DNA of 26,876 nucleotides from an uncultured Treponema sp. (GCA_937892225.1 CALAUH010000139.1:1-26876), one strand, 5' to 3'. Counted from the stretch's first letter, positions 16,314 to 25,336 are shown. Notes: generated by a model not told the origin, from the letters alone. A program made the numbers and translations.

Positions 16314-17573
16314 ATGAAAAAGATTCTTGTTTCCGTATTGATTTTATCATCATTTTTTATTTCGTGTTCTAAAACTAAAAAAGAAGAAACAATAGTAGAA
16401 GAAAAAATTGAAGAAAATAATTCAACAGAAAATCAGAATAAAGAAATAGAAGAAGATAAAAAATCAATTTCAATTCAAGATTATCTTAATAATATAAAAA
16501 TTATGGAAAAAGGTGGATTCACAGTTTATGGTGATGTAGAATTCTGTGAATTGCCTAAAAATTGTAAACTCAAAGAATATAGCGTTTTTGGATTAGATGG
16601 AGATGAAGGTTTTTTAGAAACTGCTCCAAAAGAAATCAAACTTGAAATCAGCTCATTTGATAATGATGTTGTTTATACAGCTTATGTTTCAGAGAATGTA
16701 TTTCAAAAAGAATCGAAAATATATTTAGAAGCAGTTCATGATGGAAAAAGTTTTCTTTGCAACGATAAAAATCCGGTTGAACTTATTCAGCGTACTGCCA
16801 TGGATGGTTCTGTTTATTATTTATTTTATTTTAGTTTCGTAAACAGAAATTTATATTCTGCAAATACTGAATGGATTTTAAATTTTAGAAGCTGCCAGAA
16901 TGATGAAATAATTGCAAAAAAAATGATAAATCAGGTTCATGTCAGTTGTAATTATGTTGTTTATAAGGATGAATATGAAAATCCTTTTGTTTCTTTAAAT
17001 CACAATAGTATAAAACCGTATGAAAAAAATCATCTGCTTTATAAAGGTGATGTATTAATTCTTTCATACGGTCGCTATTATGGAAAAGGAATTTCTTATA
17101 TTCCGTTTGCGGCAGTTAAGACAAAACAGAATAAGAATGGTGTTTGTGATATAGAGTTTTCGTTAAAACAAGATGGACAGTACAAAGTAGATTTCTATGA
17201 TTCTAGAACAGGAATATTTACCGAAACATCTTGTTTTGATTATATAACTGTTGAATATCAGAAAGGTTCTGATACTTTTTTGGAAAAAGAAGATACTGAA
17301 TGGAAGGTTAATTCTTTGGAAGGTTTAAGATATAGAAATGCTCCATGGGGAGAAAAAATTGGTGTTTTTGAAGACGCTACACAATTGATTCAGACAGAAG
17401 AAATTTATATACCTTTTTTTGATTGTATTGATAATGTAAAAGGATTCTGGATTCCAGTCAGATTAAAATATCGTAATCAGGAAGAAAACCAGGAAAGTCC
17501 ATTCGTTTACTGTGATAATCCTGATATGACTATGGGCTGGGTATTTTCCGGTTTTCTTACAAAAATAAAATGA
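16314..17573 (+). CDS. Lipoprotein with a C-terminal SH3-like domain
   Basis: 419 residues from the ATG at 16314, chosen for the AAAGGGG site just upstream and the signal peptide MKKILVSVLILSSFFISC, whose Cys18 would be lipidated. A longer in-frame start at 16260 has no ribosome site. A low-complexity Lys/Glu linker (about 19-45) follows, as in many lipoproteins, then a strand-rich body of unknown family. The C-terminal about 85 residues (LEGLRYRNAP, then strands, FWIPVRL and GWVFSGFL) resemble the SH3-like domain of the 11050-12084 protein. It should be anchored in a membrane facing the periplasm or outside. It ends 5 bases before the convergent hybrid kinase gene, with no terminator between. 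Confidence 0.85.
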   Translation: MKKILVSVLILSSFFISCSKTKKEETIVEEKIEENNSTENQNKEIEEDKKSISIQDYLNNIKIMEKGGFTVYGDVEFCELPKNCKLKEYSVFGLDGDEGFLETAPKEIKLEISSFDNDVVYTAYVSENVFQKESKIYLEAVHDGKSFLCNDKNPVELIQRTAMDGSVYYLFYFSFVNRNLYSANTEWILNFRSCQNDEIIAKKMINQVHVSCNYVVYKDEYENPFVSLNHNSIKPYEKNHLLYKGDVLILSYGRYYGKGISYIPFAAVKTKQNKNGVCDIEFSLKQDGQYKVDFYDSRTGIFTETSCFDYITVEYQKGSDTFLEKEDTEWKVNSLEGLRYRNAPWGEKIGVFEDATQLIQTEEIYIPFFDCIDNVKGFWIPVRLKYRNQEENQESPFVYCDNPDMTMGWVFSGFLTKIK

Positions 17574-17578
17574 TTGAA

Positions 17579-20500
17579 TTAGTTTAATAAAAATTTACTC
17601 AGAGTTTTTATTAATTTTTCATTATCAATTGGTTTAGAAATATGATTGTTCATGCCGGAATCTAATGCAAGTTTTTTGTCTTCATCAAAGGCATTTGCAG
17701 TCATTGCTATTATTGGTATGCTCTTTAATATTGCTGAATCGAGTTTTCTGATTGCTTTCGTTGCTTCGTAACCGTCCATTATAGGCATTTGAATATCCAT
17801 TAAAATTAAATCATATGGTTTATTTTCATTCTTTTTGATTTTTTCAATGGCTGTCTTTCCGTTTTCTGCATAATCAACATTAAAATTATATTCTTTTAGG
17901 AATTCAATTGCGATTTCTCTGTTAAATTCATTATCATCAACTATAAGAACTTTTTTGTTTTTGAAATCTTCTTTTAGTTTCTTTTGAGTTTCATCTTTCT
18001 TTTGAATTTCATCTGTTGTATTTAATAAAATCCGCTGTAAATCAGAAGGGAAGAGTGGTTTACTTGCAAAAGAAGTAACTCCGGCAGTTTTTCCTTCTTC
18101 TTCTATATCCGACCAGTCGTAAACTGTCAGGATTATTATTATTATGTTTTTATCTTTTGAGATTGATTTTATTCTTCTTGTAAGTTCAATTCCGTTTATA
18201 TCCGGCATTAACCAGTCTATGATGTATAGTTTATAAGGGTTATTTTCTGCAAGAGCTTCTTCTGTTCTAACGACAGATTCTTTTCCGGAAGTACACCATT
18301 CGCTAACTATTCCATAATCTTTCAGCATTTTAGAAATGCTCATACAAGAATTCATATCATCATCTATAACTAATGCTCTTGCTTTTTCTAGCATACTGAA
18401 TGCTTTTGGATCAATGTATTTGTTTTCGGTTATTTTAAAATCAAGGGTTAAGATAAATTCAGTTCCATTATCTTTTTCTGATTCAACTTCAATTGTACCA
18501 CCCATCATATCTACAATATTTTTAGTGATTGCCATTCCAAGTCCAGTTCCCTGAATGCCTGAAACTGTAGCAGTAGATTCTCGTGTAAAAGGTTCAAAAA
18601 TGATTTTAAGAAATTCCGGAGTCATACCAATGCCGTTGTCTTTTACACGGAATTCATATTTACCGATTTCTGGTACGTTTGAACGTTTTTGTGTAATTCT
18701 TAAGCTTATATTTCCACCTGTTGGTGTATATTTTATCGCATTTGATAATAAATTCAGTAATACCTGATTTAATCGAAGTTTGTCACAGAAGATTGTTTCA
18801 TTTTTAATATCAACTGTATCAATGTAAAAACTTAACTGTTTGGCATGGATGTCGGCTACAACAATATTTTTTAAACTGTGAATTATGTTTGTAAGATTTT
18901 CTTCCCGATTAACAAAATTCATTTTTCCTGATTCGATTCTACTCATATCAAGAATGTCATTGATTAAAGAAAGAAGGTGATCAGAAGACTGTTGTATTTT
19001 TTTAAGATAATCTTTTACCTGTGTTTTATTGTTGATATGAGAATCTGCCAGTTTTGTAAAACCGATAATTGCATTCATAGGCGTTCTGATATCATGAGAC
19101 ATATTGTTTAAGAAAGTTGTTTTTGCACGGTTAGCACTTTGTGCCATTATCAGAGCGGATTCTAATTCTTTCTGCTGTGTTTCCATCTGGAATCTGATTT
19201 TTTCATCTTCTTCCATTTTGTCAGATACGTCGGTAAATGAAATACCTGCATGGTCAGCATCTATACCGCGGTTTACATCAAAACGAAGCCACTTGATTCT
19301 GGAACCGGAAATATCACGCATATAAACAGAAAATTTTTCTTCTGTCTTAAGACGCTTTTTAATATAAAGAGGAAGTACAGCTTCGAGCATCTTTTTTCTG
19401 TCTTCTTCATAAACATTTTTATTGATATATGCGATTAACGGTGTAAGATAATTTTTTGAACTGTTGTAATCAATCTTAAGATAATCATCCTGATGGTAAA
19501 CTATTAAAGATCCGTCTTTTAGATTAATATAGTAGGCAGAAACGTAAGATTTTAAGAATGCATCGGCAAATGACTGTGCACGTTTTAAACCGACAGCTTC
19601 ACCTTTTGCCATTTCTTTTCGAACCTGTTCATCTACATCCAAAAAACCGATTACAATATTTTTAGAATTTTTATCTGTATTTGTAAATTTAATTCTATAA
19701 TAACGTTCTTTTCCGTTGATTATAAAACGTGTGTCCAGTTTGTAAGTGCCTTCTTTTCGTAAAGCAGCAAGAATTCTGGAAGGACGTGCATTTTCAAGGA
19801 AGCTTTTTATATCATCCGGGTGTATTAATAATGCAATTTTATTTCTTATTTCTATAAAATTATTGTTCTTTTTATTAAGTATGTTTAAGAATTTTTTTGA
19901 ACTTTCTGTAGAATGAATAGTTTTTATACTTGTTTCGTTTACATCAATAATACCGACATATGCAAAGTTATCACTTAAAGCTGAAATTATAGAAAGATTT
20001 TCTGACTCAGTTCGAATCTGTTTGTCTATATCAAAAATACCGATTACAACGTTGTTGGTTTTATCACTTGCTCTTGAAAATTTTGTTCTAAATACTTTGA
20101 TTTTTCCGTTGATTAAAAAACGGCTATCAAACTGGTAAGAATGAGATTGTTTCAGGGCTTTTAAAACAAGTTTTCTGTTTGTATATTTTAAAAATGATTC
20201 GAAATCTTTTTCATATACAACTTTTTTTAGAAGAAGATCAAATTTATATTTTGATTCCAGATTTGGATTAAATGAATTTTCAATTTCAAGAAATTCTTTG
20301 CTTTCTCGATATGTTATCATTTCGTTTTTAGTTGAATCAATGTAAGCTACATATTCAAAGTCACTTGCAAGAGAAGAAATGATGGAATAATTTTCCAATT
20401 GAGCTTCCATCTCTTTTGTCTGTTTTGTCTGATTAATAATTTCTGTGATATCACTACCACAGATGATTGCGGCGGTTCCTTCTTTATTTGCCTTTATAAA

Positions 20501-22051
20501 TTCAATTGAGTATGTTTTTCGATTTGTTTCGTAAATATCTGTAAAGTTAAAAGAAAAAGAATTTTTAGTTTTAAATTGTTCAGTTACATATTTTGGACTT
20601 GCCAGTAGTTTTAAACGGTCAGAATCTTCATCACTGGCATATTTACTCAGGTAACTGTAAACGCTTTTTGTGTATTTTGTATTATCATCAGCATTAAGAT
20701 TTTTAAATTTTCGTTTAATTTCTTTAGAGACAAAACAAGTTCTAATAAAATCCCGGGTAAGATCAGCGTAGATTACAACCATAAAACTTTCGGCAATTTT
20801 AGAAAGCGTTGTATGAATTTGTTCTGATTCAATCATTTTTTTATGTTCTATATCAACATTATGATAACCGGAAACTATGCCGACCAGTTTTCCATCCTGT
20901 ATGTGTGGAACATATTTTATCTGTTCATAATGAATTTCGTTATTATCAACAATGCGGAAATTTACATAATAAGGATTTCCTTTCTTTACATTCGGTATGA
21001 TTGTATCTTGCGATGTATTGTTAATAAATTTTTCTTTGTCTTCGGAATAAACGTAATTATCAACATAATATTTAAGTCTTTCTTTGTAATTTAAATTTTT
21101 TATTTTTTTATTTTTGAAAAATTTGCTTGTATTTTTATAGACTGTATCAGTTTCGTTGATTAAATCAATATATGTTACATGATTAAAATCTTCTGCAAGT
21201 CCAGAGATAACGGCATTTTCTTCAATTTTCTTTTCTTCTTCAAGATGGTCTTGTGTAACGTTTCTAAAACTTACGATGCAGGAGTTTTTGTTTATATCAT
21301 TAATGTTTTTTATAAATTTGAGTTGCATCCATCTTATTTTTTTATGATGATTATCTTTGTAGTTTACAAAATATGGTTCGCCTGTAGAAATTTTAGCGGC
21401 TATTAATTCTGGTTTGATGGATTCTTTAAATCGTTTTTTATCTTCTTCTACAATGTGATTAATAACATATTTGTTGATTGTTTCAAAAAAGTTTAAGCCG
21501 TCTAAACTGTACGGAGCGGCTTTTTCATCAAGATTTTTAAATACTATTTGTTCACCGGTTGCTAAATCTATATTTAAAATTGTTTCGTAGTCTTCTGAAA
21601 TTGAATCCAAAATTGTATTGTAAGAAGAAAGTTTTTTTGTTTTTTCAATTGATTCCTGCTGATAGTGAACAATTTCAGTTACATTTTGATGGTATCCTTC
21701 TATACGGATTCCTTTTGTATAAGAAAAGTTTCGTGCACCTCCGCAGCGCACATACATAATCTGGCCGTTCGGATGTTTCCAGGGATATTGAACTTCTGCA
21801 TGTTCTCCCGCTTTCATTTTTTTAACGGTTTTTTCTACTAATTCATAACTTGATGAATCAATATTATCATACCATGCATGATATGTATCTTCTGGAGAAA
21901 TTTGTTTTGTAAGTCCTAATAACTCGAGCATTGTATTGTTAACATACATGCGAGGCTTACAATTCTCGTCTAGTTCAAATGCCCAAAGTCCAATGTTAGA
22001 TTTTGTAAGAATATCAGGAGAAAGAGAAATGGTACCTAAGTTTAAGTCCAT
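17579..22051 (-). CDS. Giant soluble hybrid histidine kinase with tandem PAS-like units
   Basis: 1490 residues without signal peptide or membrane segments, so a cytoplasmic sensor. Order: a PAS domain (about 10-130, with PAC-like ending GYHQNVTEI), then six units of about 132 residues beginning near 145, 279, 413, 554, 686 and 826, each opening with a short motif (S-x-ISxLAxDF-x-x-V-x-YID and variants) and ending in an Ile/Asp-rich strand. Next come a coiled coil, HisKA with phospho-acceptor H986 in SHDIRTPMNA, the HATPase (N-box NAIKY, DNGIGM, GTGLGMAI), and two receiver domains with D1279 and D1419. The last receiver ends at the C-terminus and no Hpt is present. The start has GAGG 6 bases upstream. 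The signal is unknown; multiple PAS units could bind several small molecules or transmit over distance. No response-regulator output gene adjoins it. Confidence 0.93.
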   Translation of the reverse strand: MDLNLGTISLSPDILTKSNIGLWAFELDENCKPRMYVNNTMLELLGLTKQISPEDTYHAWYDNIDSSSYELVEKTVKKMKAGEHAEVQYPWKHPNGQIMYVRCGGARNFSYTKGIRIEGYHQNVTEIVHYQQESIEKTKKLSSYNTILDSISEDYETILNIDLATGEQIVFKNLDEKAAPYSLDGLNFFETINKYVINHIVEEDKKRFKESIKPELIAAKISTGEPYFVNYKDNHHKKIRWMQLKFIKNINDINKNSCIVSFRNVTQDHLEEEKKIEENAVISGLAEDFNHVTYIDLINETDTVYKNTSKFFKNKKIKNLNYKERLKYYVDNYVYSEDKEKFINNTSQDTIIPNVKKGNPYYVNFRIVDNNEIHYEQIKYVPHIQDGKLVGIVSGYHNVDIEHKKMIESEQIHTTLSKIAESFMVVIYADLTRDFIRTCFVSKEIKRKFKNLNADDNTKYTKSVYSYLSKYASDEDSDRLKLLASPKYVTEQFKTKNSFSFNFTDIYETNRKTYSIEFIKANKEGTAAIICGSDITEIINQTKQTKEMEAQLENYSIISSLASDFEYVAYIDSTKNEMITYRESKEFLEIENSFNPNLESKYKFDLLLKKVVYEKDFESFLKYTNRKLVLKALKQSHSYQFDSRFLINGKIKVFRTKFSRASDKTNNVVIGIFDIDKQIRTESENLSIISALSDNFAYVGIIDVNETSIKTIHSTESSKKFLNILNKKNNNFIEIRNKIALLIHPDDIKSFLENARPSRILAALRKEGTYKLDTRFIINGKERYYRIKFTNTDKNSKNIVIGFLDVDEQVRKEMAKGEAVGLKRAQSFADAFLKSYVSAYYINLKDGSLIVYHQDDYLKIDYNSSKNYLTPLIAYINKNVYEEDRKKMLEAVLPLYIKKRLKTEEKFSVYMRDISGSRIKWLRFDVNRGIDADHAGISFTDVSDKMEEDEKIRFQMETQQKELESALIMAQSANRAKTTFLNNMSHDIRTPMNAIIGFTKLADSHINNKTQVKDYLKKIQQSSDHLLSLINDILDMSRIESGKMNFVNREENLTNIIHSLKNIVVADIHAKQLSFYIDTVDIKNETIFCDKLRLNQVLLNLLSNAIKYTPTGGNISLRITQKRSNVPEIGKYEFRVKDNGIGMTPEFLKIIFEPFTRESTATVSGIQGTGLGMAITKNIVDMMGGTIEVESEKDNGTEFILTLDFKITENKYIDPKAFSMLEKARALVIDDDMNSCMSISKMLKDYGIVSEWCTSGKESVVRTEEALAENNPYKLYIIDWLMPDINGIELTRRIKSISKDKNIIIIILTVYDWSDIEEEGKTAGVTSFASKPLFPSDLQRILLNTTDEIQKKDETQKKLKEDFKNKKVLIVDDNEFNREIAIEFLKEYNFNVDYAENGKTAIEKIKKNENKPYDLILMDIQMPIMDGYEATKAIRKLDSAILKSIPIIAMTANAFDEDKKLALDSGMNNHISKPIDNEKLIKTLSKFLLN

Positions 22052-22099
22052 AGCAACCTCAGTATAAACTCATCTCTAATAGTTGCTTCTATAAGGAAT

Positions 22100-22127
22100 A
22101 TTATAACATGTTTTTTAAAATAGTAAA
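22100..22127 (-). promoter_or_regulatory. Likely promoter of the hybrid kinase
   Basis: On the minus strand TTTACT (22127-22122) and TATAAT (22105-22100) are 16 bases apart, giving a leader of about 40 bases. The -35 box is weak. Confidence 0.45.
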
Positions 22128-22219
22128 ATTTTTATTCTAGGATTTCGGATCCAAGACCTACGTATTTGGAGAGGGAAAAACATTCTGTGTAGTCAAAGCT
22201 TTGAAATTGATATGGTTTT

Positions 22220-22247
22220 TTGTTGGTATTTATAGTATTTTTATAAT
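22220..22247 (+). promoter_or_regulatory. Likely promoter of the 22277-23008 gene
   Basis: TTGTTG (22220-22225) and TATAAT (22242-22247) are 16 bases apart; the leader is about 23 bases. Confidence 0.5.
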
Positions 22248-22276
22248 GTAATTTATAAATTATAGTGGTAGTGGAA

Positions 22277-23008
22277 ATGAAAAAATTATTTATTTATATT
22301 TGTCTTATTTTGATGTTTTTTGGAAATTGTTTTGCTCAAGTTGAATTGGATGTAACAAATAAAAAAATTGATGAATTAGTAACAGAAGATAAAAATTTAA
22401 ATTCAAAAGACATAGCGTTTTATTCTGATAAAAAGATGATTAAAAAAATTACAGATAAACTCGATTCAATTTTTTCTAAAAAAAATATTAATATATACGA
22501 AAAGAAGAAAAATGAATTTGTATTAGATTGTTTAATAAACGATAATTTTAGAATTATTAATATTATTGAATTAGATAAAAAAAGAGTTTTTATTAATTAT
22601 ATATGTCCAAAAGAGTATCAGAAACAGCAAAGTTTTGTTTTTCTTATTTATAATAAAAAATCAAAATCTATAGAAAATATTAATTTTGCATTAAGTAATT
22701 ATACACCAATGGTTTTTCATGAATATTCTTATGATAATAAAAAAATTTTATATACGATTGGAAATAATTCTTCTTTGGGAATGGCAACTACTGATGTTTA
22801 TTTGATAGCAGTTTCTTCTGAAAATCTAAGTATAATTTTTTCAGAATGTATATCATTTTCTCAAAGTTTTTTTGATAAAAATTTAGAAGATATTTCTATT
22901 AATAAAGATTTTATTTTTGATGAAGATAAAATTCGTGTTTATGGTAAAGATTATGATTTTAATCAAAATAAATATATAGACTATGATAAAACATATAAAT
23001 TACCATAA
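22277..23008 (+). CDS. Small exported protein of unknown function
   Basis: 243 residues from the ATG at 22277. An upstream GTG at 22265 would add four residues ahead of the signal peptide and is less likely. The N-terminus MKKLFIYICLILMFFGNCFA is a signal peptide. Cleavage could follow CFA (signal peptidase I) or precede the Cys (lipoprotein type); the sequence does not decide. The rest is very rich in Lys, Ile, Asn and Asp, with strand-like stretches such as VFINYICP and SFVFLIYNKK, and a GNNSSLGMATTDVYLIAV segment reminiscent of a beta-propeller blade. No family is recognised. It stands alone, divergent from the kinase and convergent (15-base gap) with the SDR gene. Confidence 0.75.
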   Translation: MKKLFIYICLILMFFGNCFAQVELDVTNKKIDELVTEDKNLNSKDIAFYSDKKMIKKITDKLDSIFSKKNINIYEKKKNEFVLDCLINDNFRIINIIELDKKRVFINYICPKEYQKQQSFVFLIYNKKSKSIENINFALSNYTPMVFHEYSYDNKKILYTIGNNSSLGMATTDVYLIAVSSENLSIIFSECISFSQSFFDKNLEDISINKDFIFDEDKIRVYGKDYDFNQNKYIDYDKTYKLP

Positions 23009-23023
23009 ACAAAAATTGTAAAT

Positions 23024-23770
23024 TTACTTAAAAAGCTGCTTATAACTTTTAGCTTTTTCTACAGCCGCATCCAAAGTCATACCTGCAAAATCCTGTGCAC
23101 CAAGCCAGCGTCCACTGATTTTATCATCAACAAAGGCACCCACAACAATTCCTGGAATTACACTGTCAGGATCATTTGGAGCATTTGGACCGCCTAAATC
23201 TGTTCTGCACCAGCCAGGATCAGCAAGATTGATAATAACATCTGTACCGTCAAGTTTACCTGCCAAGTCGGATGTAACTTTATCAAGTGCTGCCTTACTT
23301 GCAGAATAACCAGCCTGTTCAGGTTCATTACGAATACCACTTGTAGTATTGATTACACGTCCATATCCACGTTCAATCATCTTTGGAATAAATTCATAAC
23401 AAAGCATCATTGGAGCAATTGTGTTGATATAAAAACTTTTTACATAATCTTCAACCGGAGTTTTATAATATTCAACACGGTAAGCAACCTGAACGCCCGC
23501 ATCATTAAAAAGAATATCAACAGGCTTTCCAGATTTGTTGATTGTATCAATCATTTTTTGAACTTCAACCGGATTAGAAAGTTCAGCCGCAACATCAAAA
23601 GCTTGTACACCAAGCGAGCGGACTTCCTGAAGCACTTTAGAAGTATGTTCGAGCGAGCGGGAATGCAAAATCAAATTACATCCCTTTTTTGCCATAAAAA
23701 CAGCAATTCTATACCCAATTCCACGATTAGCACCAGTAACCAGCGCCCATTTTCCTTTAACATCAAACAT
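23024..23770 (-). CDS. Short-chain dehydrogenase/reductase (SDR)
   Basis: 248 residues, classical SDR length. It uses NAD(P)H to reduce carbonyl or oxidise alcohol groups. Cofactor motif TGANRGIG is at 13-20 and NDAG at 89-92 (usual NNAG), with N116. The catalytic set is S144, Y155 and K159 (YSASK). R38 after the second strand (ILHSRS) favours NADP. PGWCRTDLGG follows the fold's usual PG motif. The start is supported by AGGAG about 10 bases upstream. It lies behind a 261-bp inverted-repeat element and the epimerase on the same strand. Substrate unknown. Confidence 0.92.
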   Translation of the reverse strand: MFDVKGKWALVTGANRGIGYRIAVFMAKKGCNLILHSRSLEHTSKVLQEVRSLGVQAFDVAAELSNPVEVQKMIDTINKSGKPVDILFNDAGVQVAYRVEYYKTPVEDYVKSFYINTIAPMMLCYEFIPKMIERGYGRVINTTSGIRNEPEQAGYSASKAALDKVTSDLAGKLDGTDVIINLADPGWCRTDLGGPNAPNDPDSVIPGIVVGAFVDDKISGRWLGAQDFAGMTLDAAVEKAKSYKQLFK

Positions 23771-23823
23771 AATAAAACTCCTGATTTTTATTAGCCACAG
23801 ATGAACACAGATTCACACAGATA

Positions 23824-23865
23824 GCGTATAGCCGATAGCTTATAGCGTATAGCTTACAGCCGATA
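23824..23865 (+). repeat. Six heptamer tandem repeat
   Basis: Six 7-bp units of the form GCNNAYA: GCGTATA, GCCGATA, GCTTATA, GCGTATA, GCTTACA, GCCGATA. It lies inside the inverted-repeat element. Confidence 0.75.
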
Positions 23866-23880
23866 GCGATATTATTTAAA

Positions 23881-23911
23881 GAAAAAACGTAGTTTTTTCC
23901 AATCCGTGTGG
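23881..23911 (+). repeat. Hairpin plus AATCCGTGTGG repeat, copy C
   Basis: GAAAAAAC (23881-23888) and GTTTTTTC (23892-23899) form a perfect 8-bp stem with loop GTA, followed by C and AATCCGTGTGG (23901-23911). The stem differs from that of copies A and B but still pairs. Confidence 0.65.
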
Positions 23912-24049
23912 CAATTCCTCTAAAATATTATCAGCGTTCATCAGCGTAATCTGCGTGACACTTAATTGCGCATTAATCCTTAAATATCCTATCCATCCTC
24001 TTCATCCCCGTTTCACACTTTATCTGTGTTTATCCGTGTTCATCTGTGG

Positions 24050-25045
24050 CTATTTAATTTTCTTAATTATCTCGTCACACCACTTATCAAATTCCACATC
24101 TTCCACCTGACATTCTTTATGACTCATAACATAATCAAGCGTTTCCCTGATTCCTTCATCCGCACGTTTAGTTGCAACAAAAGACGGAACAAGCGATTTT
24201 AATTTTGAACAGTCAAACACAACAGAATTAGCCTTATCACCAATCAGACTGCCAGTAAAATCATAATTACTGTGAGATGCAAGATAAGTTGATGAAAAAT
24301 ACACCGGATTCAATTTAACGCCAAAATAATCAGCAATACATTTATAAATCTGATTCCATGTAACCGATTCATCACTCATAATCTGAACCGCTTCTCCAAT
24401 TGCATGAATATTTCCCATCAGACCAACAAAACCCTTTGCAAAATCCGAATTGTGCGTAATAGTCCATAAACTAGTTCCATCCCCATGAATAATAACCGGT
24501 TTACCTTCTTTAATTCGTTTTACAACCTGCCAGCTGCCTTTGTCACCATGAACACCAAGCGGAACCGAACGTTCATCATAAGTATGACTTGGACGGATAA
24601 TAGTGATTGGAAAACCTTCGTCGCGGTATTTAGACATCAAAAAATCTTCACACGCAATTTTATTTCTAGAATATTCCCAATAAGGATTTGCAAGCGGAGT
24701 TTTTTCACTGATAAGATAATTTCCACAAGGTTTTTGATAGGCCGATGCCGAACTGATGTACATAAACTGATTTACTTTATCCTTTAAGATTCTATAATCG
24801 CGCTCAACCTGTGACGGAACAAACCCAATAAAATCGCAGGCAACATCAAAATGCATTCCTTCAAGAGCAGTTTTCATTGCAACTTCATCATTTACATCAA
24901 CAGTAATAAAATGCGCCTTTTCAAGCCCACAAACATTATTACGGTTTCCACGATTTATAAGCCATAATTCCCAGCCCTTCTGTAAAACAAGCTTAGATAT
25001 TGCCATAGAAATAGTCCCAGTTCCACCAATAAATAAAACTTTCAT
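24050..25045 (-). CDS. NAD-dependent epimerase/dehydratase family protein
   Basis: 331 residues from the ATG at 25045, supported by AGGAG upstream. A longer frame to 25090 would put its first residues in the inverted-repeat element and has no ribosome site. The N-terminal MKVLFIGGTGTIS is the family's Rossmann cofactor motif (GGTGTIS), followed by LINRG after the second strand. It is an extended SDR with the segment ISSASAY and YSRNK for the catalytic Ser, Tyr and Lys, and the Rossmann core plus a substrate domain (TIIRPSHTYD). It may act on a nucleotide sugar or another polyol, but the exact substrate cannot be told. Its stop codon TAG is the last three bases of the adjoining element. It lies between the chimeric dehydrogenase and the SDR, each separated by an element. 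Confidence 0.88.
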   Translation of the reverse strand: MKVLFIGGTGTISMAISKLVLQKGWELWLINRGNRNNVCGLEKAHFITVDVNDEVAMKTALEGMHFDVACDFIGFVPSQVERDYRILKDKVNQFMYISSASAYQKPCGNYLISEKTPLANPYWEYSRNKIACEDFLMSKYRDEGFPITIIRPSHTYDERSVPLGVHGDKGSWQVVKRIKEGKPVIIHGDGTSLWTITHNSDFAKGFVGLMGNIHAIGEAVQIMSDESVTWNQIYKCIADYFGVKLNPVYFSSTYLASHSNYDFTGSLIGDKANSVVFDCSKLKSLVPSFVATKRADEGIRETLDYVMSHKECQVEDVEFDKWCDEIIKKIK

Positions 25046-25065
25046 AAAATCTCCTAATTTTTTAT

Positions 25066-25327
25066 TAGCCACAGATGAAAACAGATTCACACAGATAGTA
25101 CAGATAAAAGTGTCACGCAGATTTCGCAGATATAATAAACAGGGATAAAAATGATAGAAAGGATAAAAATTGAATAAGAAACTTCTAAATGAAAGAAAAT
25201 CCGTAGAAATTTACCACTCCACCTTTTATCATTCTAATCCTCCACATCCTGTTTCATATTCATCTTTTGTATCTTATTCATCCCTGTTTCTTTTCTATCT
25301 GTGTTTATCCGTGTTCATCTGTGGCTA
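25066..25327. mobile_element. 262-bp inverted-repeat element, MITE-like, copy 2
   Basis: The ends TAGCCACAGATGAAAAC and the reverse complement of the right end agree over about 33 bases with four differences, and its length (262) almost equals copy 1 (261). The interior differs: phrases CACGCAGATTTCGCAGAT and CAGGGATAAAAATGATAGA on the left, and on the right the reverse complement of similar phrases, so each half is a loose inverted copy of the other. No gene is inside. It fills the space between the dehydrogenase stop and the epimerase ribosome site. Confidence 0.7.
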
Positions 25328-25336
25328 TTTTTTCTA

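Larger units (their letters stand above)
23792..24052. mobile_element. 261-bp inverted-repeat element, MITE-like, copy 1
   Basis: The two ends, TAGCCACAGATGAACAC and its reverse complement, match over 33 bases with only four differences. Both are three 10-bp units of CACAGATNNA. The interior holds a heptamer tandem repeat (23824-23865), the hairpin repeat (23881-23911), a second 10-bp phrase on the minus strand (ACGCTGATGA units) and a patch like TCCTATCCATCCTCTTCATCC. There is no gene inside. It fills the gap between the SDR gene and the epimerase, and its outermost TAG is the epimerase stop codon. Confidence 0.7.

Noticed and set aside
23792..23824. CRISPR-like short regular repeats (CACAGAT units)
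   Set aside because: The units follow each other every 10 bp without spacers, and there are no cas genes; this is a periodic inverted repeat, not an array.
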